A DNA stretch of 64,000 nucleotides from NCBI RefSeq assembly GCF_009905605.1, contig NZ_JAAAKZ010000001.1, positions 124,001-188,000 of the forward strand, written 5' to 3'. A program made the position numbers and the translations under genes. Shown in pieces: positions 63,016 through 64,000 of the stretch. This stretch comes from Runella sp. CRIBMP (lineage in GTDB: Bacteria > Bacteroidota > Bacteroidia > Cytophagales > Spirosomataceae). Within the stretch, counting starts at the first letter, position 1. Each line of letters starts with the position of its first letter. The notes under the pieces were generated by a model that was not told where the DNA came from, made no database searches, and saw only the letters and a list, made by a program, of their open reading frames with translations.

Positions 63016-64000
63016 ATGAACATTAGATTCAAATCGTGGTTGGTAGCGTTTGCAGCAAGTGCGTTTGTCTACAGTCAGACTTCTGCTCAAGACATCGCCA
63101 CCGGTCTAAAGCAATTGGACGGCAACCAGGCTTGCTTGGCGAAAGAAACATTTGAGAAGTTGGCCACTGCCACCCCTTCTGCCGACAACCAGTTCTACTT
63201 AGGCTACTACTACCTCCGCACCAAGCAGCCTGATCTCGCAAAAGCTGCATTTGAAAAAGGCTTAGCCGCAGACCCCAAGAGCAAAGAAAACCTCAATAAG
63301 GTAGGAATGGGAGCTGTTGCTTTGGCCCAAGGTGACCGTACAGGCGCCCAAACGATTTTTGCCGAAGTGCTAAAGGCAACCAAAAACAAGAATGTAAATG
63401 TACTGCAACGTATCAGCGAAGCGTACACTGGCTATGTGGTGATAGATTCAATGAAACCTATCTACAAAACAACTGACCCAGCCAAGGCGGTAGAATTAGC
63501 TGATATTGCGATTGCATTGATGCTGAAAGGCGGAGATAAAAATCAGGAAGTTTACATGGCCAAGGGAGATGCATTTTACATTAAAGGCGAAGCAGGACCT
63601 GCGGTGTCGGCTTATGAAGATGCCATTAATGTCACTCCAGGCTTAGGAAAAGCTTTCGCTAAAGTGGCTAAAATTTATTGGGGTGGCCGCAATTACGAAT
63701 TGGCCCAAACCAACTTTAAAAAAGCAATTGAGGTAGACCCCAATTATGCACCTGCCAACAAAGAATACGCTGAACTGTACTTCTACGTTCGTCAATATAA
63801 GCAAGCATCTCGTTACATGGACGCTTACATAGAAAAGATTGCGGCGTGTGCTTCAGATGATGAAGTGTTGCGTAGTGCGCAGTTTAACTTCGTAGCGGAG
63901 GAGTTCTCAAAAGTAAACTCGAAAATTGCGAAAGTAATGAGCAGTGGCCGCACCAGCGATGTGCTGTATCGTATGATGGGATGGGCCGCGTACAAAGAAA
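63016..64000 (+). CDS. TPR repeat protein (C-terminus beyond the window)
   Basis: The first 328 codons of an exported tetratricopeptide protein. It begins with a signal peptide (RFKSWLVAFAASAFVYSQ) and continues with TPR-type helix pairs: NQFYLGYYYLRTKQPDLAKAAFEKGL, EVYMAKGDAFYIKGEAGPAVSAYEDAI, and YWGGRNYELAQTNFKKAIEVDPNYAPANKEYAELYF. GAAAG-like bases precede the ATG. It is the seventh gene of the Ton cluster but has its own candidate promoter. A periplasmic scaffold role is likely; partners unknown. Confidence 0.88.
   Translation, partial: MNIRFKSWLVAFAASAFVYSQTSAQDIATGLKQLDGNQACLAKETFEKLATATPSADNQFYLGYYYLRTKQPDLAKAAFEKGLAADPKSKENLNKVGMGAVALAQGDRTGAQTIFAEVLKATKNKNVNVLQRISEAYTGYVVIDSMKPIYKTTDPAKAVELADIAIALMLKGGDKNQEVYMAKGDAFYIKGEAGPAVSAYEDAINVTPGLGKAFAKVAKIYWGGRNYELAQTNFKKAIEVDPNYAPANKEYAELYFYVRQYKQASRYMDAYIEKIAACASDDEVLRSAQFNFVAEEFSKVNSKIAKVMSSGRTSDVLYRMMGWAAYKE

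Overview
The window looks like a chromosomal segment of a Bacteroidota bacterium of the order Cytophagales; a Runella/Spirosomaceae-type genome is my best guess, from memory of gene style, not from a search. The grounds are: a complete sprA (type IX secretion and gliding translocon), a protein with the gliding-motility-associated C-terminal sorting domain, many exported lipoproteins, weak or absent Shine-Dalgarno sites, and repeated matches to the Bacteroidota promoter -7 box TAnnTTTG. I found no tRNA, rRNA, CRISPR array, integrase or insertion sequence. Almost everything is a normally packed chromosome with single genes and short operons on both strands.

Layout. 1-13.2 kb: a truncated M48 metalloprotease lipoprotein, a GMC oxidoreductase, a DUF4440-like exported protein, a small lipoprotein, a prolyl oligopeptidase followed closely by 1-pyrroline-5-carboxylate dehydrogenase (a possible proline-use pair), a leftward set of exported proteins (M15 peptidase, DUF4846, alpha/beta hydrolase), an MFS transporter and purH. 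13.4-21 kb: sprA. 21-29.2 kb: argB with a RidA protein, recO, a metallophosphoesterase, a 2TM protein, a lipoprotein, an ABC-F ATPase and a LytS/LytTR two-component pair. 29.4-43 kb: a bacterial alpha-2-macroglobulin lipoprotein whose start region is built from a palindromic repeat read in frame, an M28 peptidase, DUF2851, and a 1660-residue exported protein of unknown function with a histone-H1-like tail. 43.2-49.4 kb: divergent mntH and mntR with a clear candidate operator, hemE, a GT87/polyprenol-phosphate mannose synthase pair, and a YceI protein. 49.4-58.3 kb: a lytic transglycosylase, a GH3-type acyl-adenylating enzyme, a TPR-PD40-OmpA outer-membrane protein next to a cysteine-rich Ig-repeat protein carrying the type IX sorting domain, and an HSDL2-like dehydrogenase. 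58.7-64 kb: exbB-exbD-exbD-tonB, a 72-residue membrane protein, a PstS-like lipoprotein and a truncated TPR protein.

How it fits together: envelope biology dominates. SprA would export the sorting-domain protein, whose OmpA-type neighbour could anchor its machinery to peptidoglycan. The Ton cluster would energise outer-membrane transport. Several peptidoglycan or peptide hydrolases (M15, SLT, M28, S9, M48) work in the periplasm. The strongest observations are the translated palindromic element in the alpha-2-macroglobulin gene, the MntR operator, the giant protein with the lysine/alanine-rich tail, and the TonB cluster that includes a phosphate-binding-like lipoprotein. I do not see a convincing wholly new defence or mobile system here.
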